This document shows positions 18,300 through 28,768 of a DNA stretch of 64,000 nucleotides, piece by piece. How positions within the stretch are numbered: the stretch's first letter is position 1; each line of letters begins with the position of its first letter. The notes under the pieces are model-generated. The model saw only the letters and a program-made list of their open reading frames with translations, did not search any database and was not told where the DNA came from. This DNA is from Wolfiporia cocos (lineage: Eukaryota; Basidiomycota; Agaricomycetes; Polyporales; Phaeolaceae). Both the position numbers and the translations under genes were made by a program. The stretch is taken from NCBI GenBank assembly GCA_029448655.1, contig JACCLO010000004.1, positions 2,046,001 to 2,110,000 on the forward strand, in the 5' to 3' direction.

Positions 18300-20342
18300 A
18301 TGAGTAACCGGAAACTAACATTCGTCACAAACAGATTCACAATGTCTTCCACCTCCTCCGTCAGCACCCCCCTCGCTCCCCGCAAGATGCGCCTCCGCTC
18401 AGAAGGTCCGGTGACCCCGGTAGCTGGTCCCTCGGGAACCCAGCAACTGGTGACGCTGGAGCACCTAAGCGAGGGAGAGGAAGAAGAAGAAGAGGAAGGA
18501 GAAGAGGAAATGCCGGAGTTCGCTCCCCCGCAAAGGGAATCTCCGACCAACCCCATGGGAACACGCCCAGGCTCCCCCATTGCCGGATACCCACCGGCTC
18601 GTCGAACTCGCCCTATCGGGCCCGCCACCACCCTGGAAATGGAATTTTCGGGTCCGACACGACAAACCAATGTCGCTGTCGAGAACAACCTCAAAGCGTA
18701 CCTCCCTGAGGAGGAACACCACAAGGTGGATGGGTCCCTACATGGGCCAATCATCGACGCCGCCGTACAACGAAGTGCGGCCATCTCCCACGACACCACC
18801 GACACCCTCGGTCGAATGGTGCACGCTCGCCTGGAGCGAATCCACGGCAGAATCGACTCCCTGGTTGGGCAATCCAGGGCCATCGAACAAAAGGCCCAAG
18901 ACGAGCTACACGAAGCAGTCAATTCGGTCCGAAACGAGGTGCTGTCCACAATGGTGGACCTCGGCAAGGAACTCCGACAGGAGTACACCGCCAAGTTCTC
19001 CGAAATGGAGAAGCAGCTCCGAAAGGACTACCGGTCCCGGCTCGACGACCTCGAAGATGCGTTCGCCGAGCGCATGGAGAAGGTTGATGATGAACTCCGG
19101 AGGATTCGCAAGAATCCCTCCGTTCCCAACCCTCCCGGTGTCCGCACGCCCCAGGAAGACCCGGCACCGGCCCCCGGTCATGCTCAAACCAGAGCAGCCG
19201 AGGCCGCTGCCGCCGCTCAAGCTGCAGCCGCTGCTGCAGCAGCCGTCGCCCCGCAGATTCCAGGTCTGCCTCAAAACCTGAAAATTCCCCCTCCCCCCGA
19301 ATTCTCTGGGTCATCTGGAAAGGTGACTGCACAGGAATGGGTGGAGAAGATGGGCCTGTACTTCGGTACGCTCAGGGTCTACAATGACCATGACCGTATC
19401 ACCACGGCCCTCTTCCGCGTCACAGGGGACGCATACAAGTTTTTCTCGCCTCTCATCAAGAAGGCAGGAAACGGTGAACCTCTCGGCACCTGGGAGGACT
19501 TCACCAAATCCGTAATGGTGCAATATGGAAAAATGACGGATAAGGAGATAGCCAAGAAGGAAATTCGCGGCTACTACGGTACCAAGGGTAAGGAACTCGC
19601 CGAGTCAAACTACTTCAACTACTGCGAACGGTTCCGAACCCTCGGCCGACTCTCCGAGACCGCCAACGAAACCCTGGTGTGGGAGTTCACCGAAACACTC
19701 CCTGAAAAGGTTAAGGACACCTTGAACGTCCTCGGCAAGACCCCCTTCTTCAAGGCCCCGACCGACATCGAGCCCCTAATCGACTTCGCTCTGGAAATGT
19801 ACCAAACGGCATATCCAGACAAGATAAAGGGTTCAATTTTCGAGAAAGCCGGTAAGAAGGACTCGGCCCCTGCCGAAAAGAAGGAGACGTCCTCCGCTTC
19901 TGCGAAGAAGTCGGAGAAAAAGAAGGACAAGGGAAAGGCGCCCGCCAAAGCCCCCGCCGACACCGCCAACGCCGTCTGCACTTACTGCAAGCAGACGGGA
20001 CACTACTTCAACAAGTGTCCTAAGCTTGCGGCAGACAAGGCCGCGGGAACGTTCGTGCCTGCCGCTCAGCGGGCCGAACAACAAAGGGCGAAGGATGCAG
20101 CTGCCGCGTCTGGAAAGACCACGGCTGCTCCTTCGGGTAGTGGAAAGGGACAGGCTTCTGGCAAGAAGCCGTACTCGGCGCCCCCCGCGGATGGCAAGAC
20201 GTATCGTGCCCGAACGATCTGGGAAGAAGTGACGGCTGACTCAAGCTCAGCAGGACCCTCGGCCCCCGCCACCACCGTCGCCAATGTCGGGACCATCTCG
20301 GTTCCCCTCGCCCCCACTACACGTCTCGAAGATGTCTTGTGA
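18300..20342 (+). CDS. gag: Gag polyprotein of the LTR-B Gypsy element
   Basis: 680 codons. The N-terminus is acidic and Pro-rich (Glu runs near 60-70). A long helical region (about 125-275) is followed by an Ala-rich linker, a capsid-like domain (about 325-515, from PPPPEFSGSSGKVTAQEW) and a Lys-rich segment. One CCHC knuckle (CTYCKQTGHYFNKC) precedes an Ala/Gly-rich tail. A second Met (MSSTSS) 15 residues in could also be the start. The 3' end overlaps the pol frame by up to 110 bases, with pol in the +1 frame. It forms the particle and binds RNA. Confidence 0.9.
   Translation: MSNRKLTFVTNRFTMSSTSSVSTPLAPRKMRLRSEGPVTPVAGPSGTQQLVTLEHLSEGEEEEEEEGEEEMPEFAPPQRESPTNPMGTRPGSPIAGYPPARRTRPIGPATTLEMEFSGPTRQTNVAVENNLKAYLPEEEHHKVDGSLHGPIIDAAVQRSAAISHDTTDTLGRMVHARLERIHGRIDSLVGQSRAIEQKAQDELHEAVNSVRNEVLSTMVDLGKELRQEYTAKFSEMEKQLRKDYRSRLDDLEDAFAERMEKVDDELRRIRKNPSVPNPPGVRTPQEDPAPAPGHAQTRAAEAAAAAQAAAAAAAAVAPQIPGLPQNLKIPPPPEFSGSSGKVTAQEWVEKMGLYFGTLRVYNDHDRITTALFRVTGDAYKFFSPLIKKAGNGEPLGTWEDFTKSVMVQYGKMTDKEIAKKEIRGYYGTKGKELAESNYFNYCERFRTLGRLSETANETLVWEFTETLPEKVKDTLNVLGKTPFFKAPTDIEPLIDFALEMYQTAYPDKIKGSIFEKAGKKDSAPAEKKETSSASAKKSEKKKDKGKAPAKAPADTANAVCTYCKQTGHYFNKCPKLAADKAAGTFVPAAQRAEQQRAKDAAAASGKTTAAPSGSGKGQASGKKPYSAPPADGKTYRARTIWEEVTADSSSAGPSAPATTVANVGTISVPLAPTTRLEDVL
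20233..20342 (+). promoter_or_regulatory. Gag-pol overlap, probable +1 frameshift region
   Basis: The pol frame opens after a TGA at 20230-20232 and the gag frame stops with TGA at 20340-20342. Pol is +1 relative to gag. A slow stop after TTG at the gag end (TTG TGA A) would place a +1 shift directly into the pol codon GAA; this is inference. Confidence 0.5.
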
Positions 20343-23300
20343 AGAACACACCAGCCCCGCAGCGGCTGGGAGTGTACAGCTCCCTGAAGAAGAGCACCCC
20401 TACGACGGGGCTTCACAAGGACCCCTTATCTTGTGGGAAGATAAGGCGGTCGTACGTCACTCGGTATCCCATATCGGTATATTCGGAAACTCGGCAATGG
20501 ACTTTGCCCGGAGGACAAGGACACTAGCTACACGTGCCCCTCCTGTACAATACTTTCATCCTGACCCACTCGCGCTCAAGTTCTTTACTTTGTATAACGT
20601 TGTACATGGAAATGATTCCCGAGACAATAATAAATCATTCTCCATCGAAGTAGAATTGTGGGTATACGGAAAGAAAGTAAACGCCATGGCTTTAATCGAC
20701 ACCGGTGCATCTATAAGCGTCATCGATAAGAAACTCGTCCATGAGGAGAAGTTAGTCACTCAGAAACTACCTTCACCTCTCGAGATTCGCAACGCCGACG
20801 GTACCTCTAATACCGCCGGTAATATCAATATGGCAGTAAAAGCTTATATGGTGCACGAGGAACACAAGTCCACCGAATTCTTGTACGTAATGGACGTACA
20901 GAATGCGGATGTGATCCTCGGATATGACTGGTTCCTGAAACACAACCCGGACTTCAATTGGCCGGAAGGAACCTTCACATATCGGTGTACGGAAAAATGT
21001 AAACATGGCAAACGGGTTTCGATTTCTGAGGAAGAAGATGAAATCGAACCCCGCAACATCTATCAGATCATCAATGACTTTCCAATAGATTTTCTCGGCT
21101 TAGAGGAGCCTGAGAATCCCTTTGTCGCTTGGGTGAACACCCTTGACGAAGGAACGGAACTCCTTATCGATGCCATTCAGTCAATAACGGAGAAGTCGGA
21201 TGATGAATTCCTGACAGATGCGGATCTCCAGAAATGGAAATCCTTGGTTCCGGAGGAATACCAGGAGTTTGGTCCCACGGTATTTTCTCAACGCGCATCC
21301 GAAAGAATGCCCGAACGGAAACCATACGACCACGCCATCGACTTCCCCGATGACGCGGTACTACCGCCCCCGAGTAAGGCATACAAGATGTCTCCTCAGG
21401 AAGCGAACTCGCTAGATCAGTGGATTCAGGAAGAGTTACGGAAGGGCTACATCCGACACTCGAAATCCCCGATCGCGAGCCCGGTCTTCTTCGTCCCTAA
21501 AAAAGACGGCGGAGCCCGAATGGTAGTCGATTACCGAAAAGTAAACGACTTAACCATTAAAAACAGGTACCCTCTCCCACGCATAGACGAGCTTATCGAT
21601 AAGCTTAGCCAGGCTTCGATATTTACGAAGCTCGACTTGCGTTGGGGTTACAACAACGTAAGAATCAAGGAGGGAGATGAATGGAAGACCGCATTCATTA
21701 CGCCTAACGGCCTTTACGAAGCTGTAGTCATGTACTTCGGTTTTTGTAATGCACCCAGCACGTTCCAACACATGATGAACGATATCCTAGGTGACCTTAT
21801 CAGAGAAGGAAAGGTCATTGTCTACCTAGACGACATCCTTGTGTTCGGAAACGACCTGTTGGAACACCGTCGTATTGTCAAGCAAGTATTACAAATCTTG
21901 CAAGACAACGACTTGTTCGCGAAGCCTGAAAAGTGCTTCTTCGAACAAAGCAGTATTGAATACCTGGGAATGATCATTTCCAAAGGAAAAGTCGAAATGG
22001 ACCCTAAGAAGGTAGCCGGCGTAATGGACTGGCCTACACCTGCCAAGGTGAAGGACGTCCAGGCCTTTGTTGGCTTCGCCAACTACTACCGTCGGTTCAT
22101 TAAAGACTTCTCCAAAGTGGTTAAGCCGTTAACCGAACTGTCCAAGAAAAACACGCAGTGGAACTGGGGACCCGAACAAGCGGAAGCCTTCCAAACTCTC
22201 AAGGAAGCTTTCACATCGGCTCCAATACTCCGGATCCCAGATCAGGAGTCCCCGTTCCGCGTGGAAGCGGATTCTTCTGATTACGCAACTGGTGCAGTGC
22301 TATCACAATACTCTTCGGAGGATAAGCTCTGGCACCCGGTAGCCTTTTACTCGAAATCTCTATCAGCACCCGAAAGGAACTATGAGATTTACGATAAGGA
22401 GTTGCTCGCAATCATCCGCGCTCTAGAGGAATGGAGACATTACCTCGAAGGACACCCACACAAATTTGAAGTATGGTCGGATCATCTCAATCTGACATAT
22501 TTCAAATCGGCACAACGGCTAACCCGGAGACAGGCACGTTGGAGTCTTTACCTGACAAGGTTCAACTTCACCATGTGTCACAAACCCGGTAAAACAATGC
22601 TCACGGCTGACCCTCTGTCACGGAGGCCAGACCATGAAGAGGGGGTGGAACTCGACAATCGCGATCAAATTTTGCTGAAACCGGAATACTTTACGGTTAG
22701 GGCGCTAGAAGCGTCACAGCAGGAGATACAATCAGGCGACGAGGACCTCCTCCGACAAATCCGACAAGCCCTCATGGACGATCAAATTACCAAGGATTAC
22801 CAGGAACTACTGAAAAGTGGTCCCAAGGAATTCGGTAAAGATCTCCAGGAATGGAACATGGAGGCCGGATTACTCCTCAGACGAGGAAAAGTGTACGTTC
22901 CAAAAGAGCCTAAGGAATTGCGCACGAAGATTCTGGAGTTACATCATGACCATGTAACTGCCGGACACTTCGGACGATGGAAGACCTATGAACTTCTATC
23001 ACGTAATTACTGGTGGCCTGGAATGACCACGATGGTAAAGCAATACGTGGAAGGTTGTGACACATGTCAACGCATGAAGAACCACAACCAGACCCCGTAC
23101 GGACCCCTGCAACCGCTCCCAGTTCCGGAAGCACCTTGGGACACCGTCACAATTGACCTTATCGTCCACTTACCGCCCAGCGGCGAATTGAAACAATTCA
23201 ATGCTATTATGGTAATAGTGGACCGGCTTACCAAGCGAGCGCACTTCATTCCCACGTCAGACAAGATAACGGCAAAAGAATTAGCGAACCTCCTGTACCT

Positions 23301-25378
23301 TCGGATCTATCCGAACCACGGACTTCCGAAACAAATCATTTCGGATAGAGGCCCGCAATTCGCAGCCGCCTTATTCAAGGGATGGTGTGAACAATTGGGA
23401 ATCCAACGGTCAATGACAACCGCCTATCACCCGCAAGCGGATGGCCAGACGGAGAGAGTTAACCAGATCCTGGAACAATATCTTAGATGTTACATCGATG
23501 TTATTCAAAAGGATAATTGGTCATGGTTTCTCCCTACGGCTGAATTCGCGTACAACAACGCGGCTAGTGAGACAACAAAGAATAGCCCATTCTTTGTCGA
23601 ACTAGGAAGGCACCCTAACGCAGGACCTACAAATTTACGTCCAACACAATACACGGACTTAAATGTCATTGCTTACGAACGATGGTCAGCACAAGATGTC
23701 ACAAATTATTCCTTTATTAATTTAGACTCCCTCGCTATAGGTTGTATGTGCGGCGCTAGGCGTACGCCGCGCCTCTACTCCATAGCTACCTCCAGCGTCT
23801 CTCCCAGATATTGCAGGTCACCTGGTCGTCCGGTTAGCGCTGTAGGGTAGCGCGCGCCTCAGGTACTGTCACTCATGGTCACACTGTTACATACTCGTTA
23901 CCTAGCACATGACCCATAGTTACATGGTGCACAGACCAGTAGTTTAGGGCAGTCTCGGTAGTAGACACTAGCGTGTATATAGTACGACGGAATGTGGGCT
24001 TACTCCCCATTCCTAAGATTCTCGACAACTGGGCATAGCCCCTTACTCTCACCTCTTTGTGTGCGCTCTCTGGCCGGGGGCCCAGCTCGTCTTGCTTGAC
24101 TGTGCGCGCCTCAACATGTCGACTCTAGGAGTCCCTCTTTAGGGTACAGCCGACAAGTTCACCGCTGTTGCGGTTGCGCACCGCCCTGTAGGGCGCGTTA
24201 GGATTCCTCTGTAGTACAGAGTCCCACAAACGTGTAAGTTTGTGTCACAAGAACAAGCTAAGGCAGCTATGAAATTGGCTGCTGAACGCTGGTCTTGGTA
24301 CTACGATCAACATAAGCGCTCGGTACCGTTTAAAGTCGGCGACAAAGTTCTCGTTGACGCCCGTAGCTGGCAAGACTCCGAAAGAAGTCTTAGTCCACGC
24401 TATTTGGGACCATTTAGGATAATTGAACAATTATCTCCGGTCACCTTCAGGGTACACATGGACGAGCAATACAGGGCCTATCACCCAGTATTTCACGCCT
24501 CCAAGTTGGTCATGTACAAGGACCCTGTGCACCAGAAGAAACCAGAGCCTCAACCAGAAATGGTCGATGGCGAGGAATTATGGGAAGTCGAGAAGATCTT
24601 AGATCATCGTCTCCGCGCAGGAAGAGTTGAATACAGAATCCGATGGAAGGGATTCGGTATCAATGACGACTCCTGGGTACGCGAGGCCGATCTCGACTCG
24701 GCATATGACATTCTGCAGGAATACAAGGCTTCACACCCTATCCCGATGCAGGATGTTCCCCTCAGGCGATCAGCTAGAAGGAAAGAAGCAGTTCATGTCT
24801 TCGACCCTGACAGCGACGACTGGGAAGCCGACGAATGCACGTGGCCAGACGACTGGCCGCAGTATCGCGAAAAATTTGCGAAGGATCCTAAGCAGCGCAT
24901 GGTTAGACACCCCGACGGGGGATGGATGTCAGCAGACATTAACCAAAACGCGGACTTGAAAATCGTAGTCGGTGAAGGCGGCCGAATGCCGGAAAAAGGG
25001 ACCAAGGACTCGGTTGGATTTGACCTGTACACTGCAACAGGCGATGTTCTGCCAGCTCATGGGCAGACAGAATACAACACCAAACTGAAAATCCAGGTAC
25101 CTTTCGGCACTTACGGACGTATCGCCCCCCACTCTAGTCTTGCCCGAAAAGGCATAGACGTAATGGGTGGCGTTATCGACCACGATTACCAAGGCGAAGT
25201 AATCATTATTCTCCGGAACCACTCCGATATATCTATTGATATTCGGGCCGGTGATAAGATTGCTCAGCTCATCTGCGAAGTTGCTAAGGACCCGCACATT
25301 ACTCTACACGGAAAATCTTACTTTGAAAAGATTAAATCCGAGCGCGGTACTAGTGGATTCGGCTCCACAGGAAAGTAA
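20284..25378 (+). pseudogene. pol: Pol of the LTR-B Gypsy element, split by a solo LTR
   Basis: Protease with ALIDTGAS (about 137-144), RT with VPKKDGG, FTKLDLRWGYNNV and catalytic YLDD, RNase H (EADSSDYATGAVL), integrase HHCC (HHDHVTAGH...CDTCQRMK) and DDE core (TIDL, SDRGPQF, AYHPQADGQTERVNQ). The frame runs to 23696, is broken by the LTR-C at 23697-24247, and resumes at 24253 in the same register (removing the LTR and one 5 bp duplication restores it). The second part holds the end of the integrase, a chromodomain (YRIRWKGFGINDDSW) and a C-terminal dUTPase (SVGFDLYTA, PHSSLA, GGVIDHDYQGEV, GDKIAQL, RGTSGFGSTG). The stop at 25376-25378 is followed by the purine tract. The only visible lesion is the insertion. 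Confidence 0.92.
23697..24247 (+). repeat. Solo LTR-C inserted in pol
   Basis: 551 bp, TGTCACAAATTA...TTTGTGTCA, flanked by exact duplications CAAGA (23692-23696 and 24248-24252). It shares the AGCGCTGTAGGGTAGCGCGC and GGCGTACGCC blocks with the TRIM LTRs. Its 3' end keeps the terminal hairpin in variant form (CACAAAC/GTTTGTG). Confidence 0.93.
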
Positions 25379-25403
25379 TCGTTCCATTAGGGACAATGAA
25401 ACC

Positions 25404-25417
25404 TGAAGAGGGGGTAA
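25404..25417 (+). other. Polypurine tract of the LTR-B element
   Basis: TGAAGAGGGGGTAA directly before the 3' LTR. The preceding bases GGGACAATGAAACC are almost the same as in the LARD (GGGACGATGAAACC). Confidence 0.75.
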
Positions 25418-26114
25418 TGTCACAGATTTGGGACATGCCACTATTTTTCCCGTATTTTTACCTATTTATCTGGTATTTCTACGACCTTGTAGACATTTAC
25501 GCTGCTAAGCGCCCGTCTACACGTACACGCAACCAAACAACACGTACACAACGCGGTATACGTCCACTTGTCATAACAACACGTACATAACATGTTCGTA
25601 CGCGTCAATGACTCAGCGGACTAACCTCCGGTGTCACGCGCCTCACTCATATCCCGATACCGGGCTATGTCAGTACAATTGGATAAGCGGCCCGCTCGTT
25701 ATCACATGCCAATGCCCTTACGATTACTCATATCCCGATACCGGTATATAAGAATCACATGCATGGCTTACTAACGTAGCAACGCCACTTCCATAACATG
25801 GACCCACGGTCCAAACATTGTTTCTTATTGGTGCGGCCATTACCGGCGCACATGGTCTACTGTAGTTTACGACTTAGCTGTATTAGTTATGTCTGCGCAC
25901 AGACCGTCCCCATGTTTGGCTCCCTTACTGGTAACCAAACAATGCATGTATATAAGTAGGGCTATCGCTACGATAAGCCTTAGATTTGTTCTCTGCATTC
26001 GCACAGTCACATATCATCTCTGCTTGCGCCCACTAGCCTCCTCACCAACCTCCAGCAACTCCTTCAAGTCGCTTACTAGGTTATAGTGTGAGTCCCACAG
26101 TCTAGTCTGTGTCA
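25418..26114 (+). repeat. LTR-B, 3' LTR
   Basis: 697 bp, same as 15556-16252 as far as I could check (offset 9862). Followed by the target copy GTATG. Confidence 0.95.
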
Positions 26115-26119
26115 GTATG

Positions 26120-26378
26120 TCTTGCTGCCGGGACTTGGACTGAGTTTAGGGTTGGACTGCTGGTGGCCTGCTAGTGCCTGTAGTGTCCTGTATAACGGAG
26201 GGCCTCTACTAGCGTTGCTGTAGGATTCCAGCTGGGCTCGGATAGAGTGCTGTAGCGTGCTTAGGGCGTGAATGGGGTGTCAACCTAGGGTGTTCTACTA
26301 GGCTTTGAAATTGGCTTGTGACATCATCGACGACGCACACTCTACACACGCACTAAAAATCTTCTACAATCAAAACAC
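26120..26378. other. Short unassigned flank
   Basis: No gene seen. It ends in the 8 bp target copy CAAAACAC (26371-26378) of the next element. Confidence 0.5.
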
Positions 26379-27929
26379 TAGTGTTGCCGAAGTTCAGTTC
26401 GGTTCAGGTTCAGGGGGGTCTAGGGCTGAACCTAGAACCGAACCAACTGCAGGGAGCCTGAACCTGAACCTGAACCTGGACTGAACCTGCGAAACCAGTT
26501 CATCAGGTTTGGTTCATGGTTCGAACTAGGTTCAAACCGCTAAGTTACTTGCTTTTATAGAGTGTAAAAATCATAATTTGGACACCAACTTTGTGTACCT
26601 TTCTATGTATACCAATTGTCTACCTCATTCCCGGCACTATTGAACCCACTAAAGTAACCACACTTCAAGTTCTGCAGTGCCTCCATTTGGTGTCTATTGG
26701 GCTGCTGCATTCCAATGTGGCTCTTAGTCTTGATTAGAGTGGTAAACATAACTTTTTGATGCATAACAATCACCCATTTTGAGCAGTTCAGTAATCAGAG
26801 TTCATGAAGGTGAGTTAGCCTGAGGCAAAGCTCAATAGTGATGTGCAAAGCACGGCTCGGCTCAAAGCCCGGGGCTTGGGCCCAGCTTTGAAGGGCTCGG
26901 GCTCAGCGAAATGTCAAGCCGGGCCCTCCTTGACGGCTCAGGCCGGCTTGGGCCCGGCTCAGGCTCAGGCCGGGGCTTATGGGTAATCAGGTAGGACCTC
27001 GGAATTATTGGCTTGTGCAGTTCAAATGACAGCACAACATATTCAGAATGCTTATATGTCTACTATTTGTTGATAATCTGATCTACAAGTGTTTTTACAG
27101 CTGCTTATGATGTTGACCGAAAATCCAGATCTCGATCACAACCCCGATCGCAACAGTAGTCACAACGTTCCGCACCGTGTTAGCAGATACAAGTCATTGT
27201 AATGGCCATTGAGATCATATAAGGTGAATTGATGCAAAATCTTAAACCATTTTTGCTAATTTTAACAATACCACAGCTGCGCGCCTAAAGCCGCCGGCTC
27301 AGGGCTCGGCTACGGCCGGCTCACGATCCAAGCCGGGCCCTGAGCCGTCTTAAGCCGCCCCCCAGGCTCGGCTCGGCCCGGCTTAAGTCGGCTCGGCCAG
27401 GCCCGGCTTTGAGCCGTGCTTTGCACATCACTAAAGCTCAATAACAAAACATTCTTAGACAACTCTGTATATAACCTAGGATCATGGATATGAAGTGAAA
27501 TATTATCTTCTACATTTCTTACTTCATCTGACAGCAACAAATGCAGCCCAATGCCACACAAAGCATGGTGATCCCAACATGGGGTTGAGCCCTTGCCATA
27601 TCAGGATACTAGAGTATATGAGTGTTGATGCTTGCTATGGTGAAGCCAGCTGTACATAACTTACTGCAACAACACTATAGCAAAGATGGCAAGAACATAA
27701 TCATAATTTATGCTTATCCACCAGTGACTACACAGAATATGTTAATGCTAAGTGGTTCAAGGTTCAGTCCAGTTCGAACCTGGTTCAAGGGTACCCATGG
27801 CCCCCCTGAACCAAGAACCGAACCTAGATGTCCTACCCTGAACCGGACCTGGACTGAACCTGAACCTAGGTTCGGTTCCGGCGGTTCAGGTTCTGAACCT
27901 TGGTTCTGAACTGAACTTCGGCAACACTA
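26379..27929. mobile_element. hAT-type MITE (GTTCAG family) carrying a nested MITE
   Basis: Terminal inverted repeat TAGTGTTGCCGAAGTTCAGT with its exact complement at the right end. Flanked by exact 8 bp duplications CAAAACAC (26371-26378 and 27930-27937), the hAT hallmark. Subterminal regions are runs of GAACCT/AGGTTC hexamers. No transposase is encoded. Total 1551 bp including the nested 598 bp element. Confidence 0.93.
26836..27433. mobile_element. Nested hAT-type MITE (GGCTC family)
   Basis: Terminal repeat TAGTGATGTGCAAAGCACGG and its complement. Exact 8 bp duplications AAGCTCAA (26828-26835 and 27434-27441). Subterminal runs of GGCTCGGGCTC type. Relatives at 43217-43805 and 14054-14140. 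Confidence 0.93.
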
Positions 27930-27937
27930 CAAAACAC

Positions 27938-28768
27938 CATCTACCTCTTCTAACCTGTTAAGGTCGTTTTACCCGATACTTACGCTTCACAATTACCTTC
28001 TTCTAACCTTTCCCATTTTCCTATACCACGATACAGTCAGCCTTAACGTCTCTTACCGCATACTATCCTTTCACTATCCCACCATAAATATGGCTTTAGG
28101 CCCACGCCTATGTCTACCCTGTAGCTGCCGGCGTGTAATAAATTTTCTCTCTCTCTCTCTCTCTCTCTGGTTGTCACATGTGCGAGCGATTGTGGCGCGG
28201 AAGAACACGCAGGTGTCTAGCAAACTTTATTGTGCTGTGGAGGCAATTGATCTTCGGATATTTGAATTTCGTGAGCAGCTGTGGTCCGCCCCAATTGAAG
28301 CCTGATGCGATTTAAAGAAGCACTACGGAATCCCTCGATCCCTCGAGTAGCGTTCCGAGCGCCATGACAAATTCTGTGCAGCACTCTTCCAAAGAGGCAG
28401 CACGTGGGGAGATGATTTTTGTATCATCGACCGAAGTCAACGTCTCAATTTCTGCGAGTTCCCTTGATTGTCCGGGTGATCAGGCCGGTCTTGAGCCTGA
28501 GCTCCCACCGGAAACTCAGAGTATGGTCTCTAATTTACCGATGCCAGAGGCGGTATTATTGGTTATGATTACAACATGGAACATGTTTGGCCTAAATTAG
28601 CGGAGCGTCATGTGTCATGGTCTGCCACGCATCGAATAGCTGTCCGAGAGCTATTAATGAGCGGCTCTTCAGATACGGATACACGATTCCGATTCCTAGC
28701 CGTGTGCGTCATAGTAGTAGATCAGGTTCAGATGGCCGTTAATGAAATCGGAAGGGTATCAATGATCA
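27938..28768. other. Intergenic stretch with a (CT)n microsatellite
   Basis: A CT dinucleotide run lies at 28146-28168. The open stretch on the plus strand at 28364-28600 has no recognisable domain, and I do not call it a gene. This is the 3' flank of the minus-strand C2H2 gene. Confidence 0.5.

Larger units (their letters stand above)
15556..26114 (+). mobile_element. Complete Ty3/Gypsy element with leader, extra ORF, gag and pol-dUTPase
   Basis: Bounded by two 697 bp LTRs (15556-16252 and 25418-26114) with no difference that I saw, and by exact target duplications GTATG (15551-15555 and 26115-26119). Order: LTR, self-priming site, structured leader, ORF0, gag, pol with C-terminal chromodomain and dUTPase, purine tract, LTR. 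It is very young, but pol is split by a solo LTR-C (23697-24247), so this copy is no longer autonomous. Confidence 0.95.

Noticed and set aside
18361..19332. Antisense frames over the LTR-B gag
   Set aside because: Shadows of a well-supported gag with capsid and zinc-knuckle features on the other strand.
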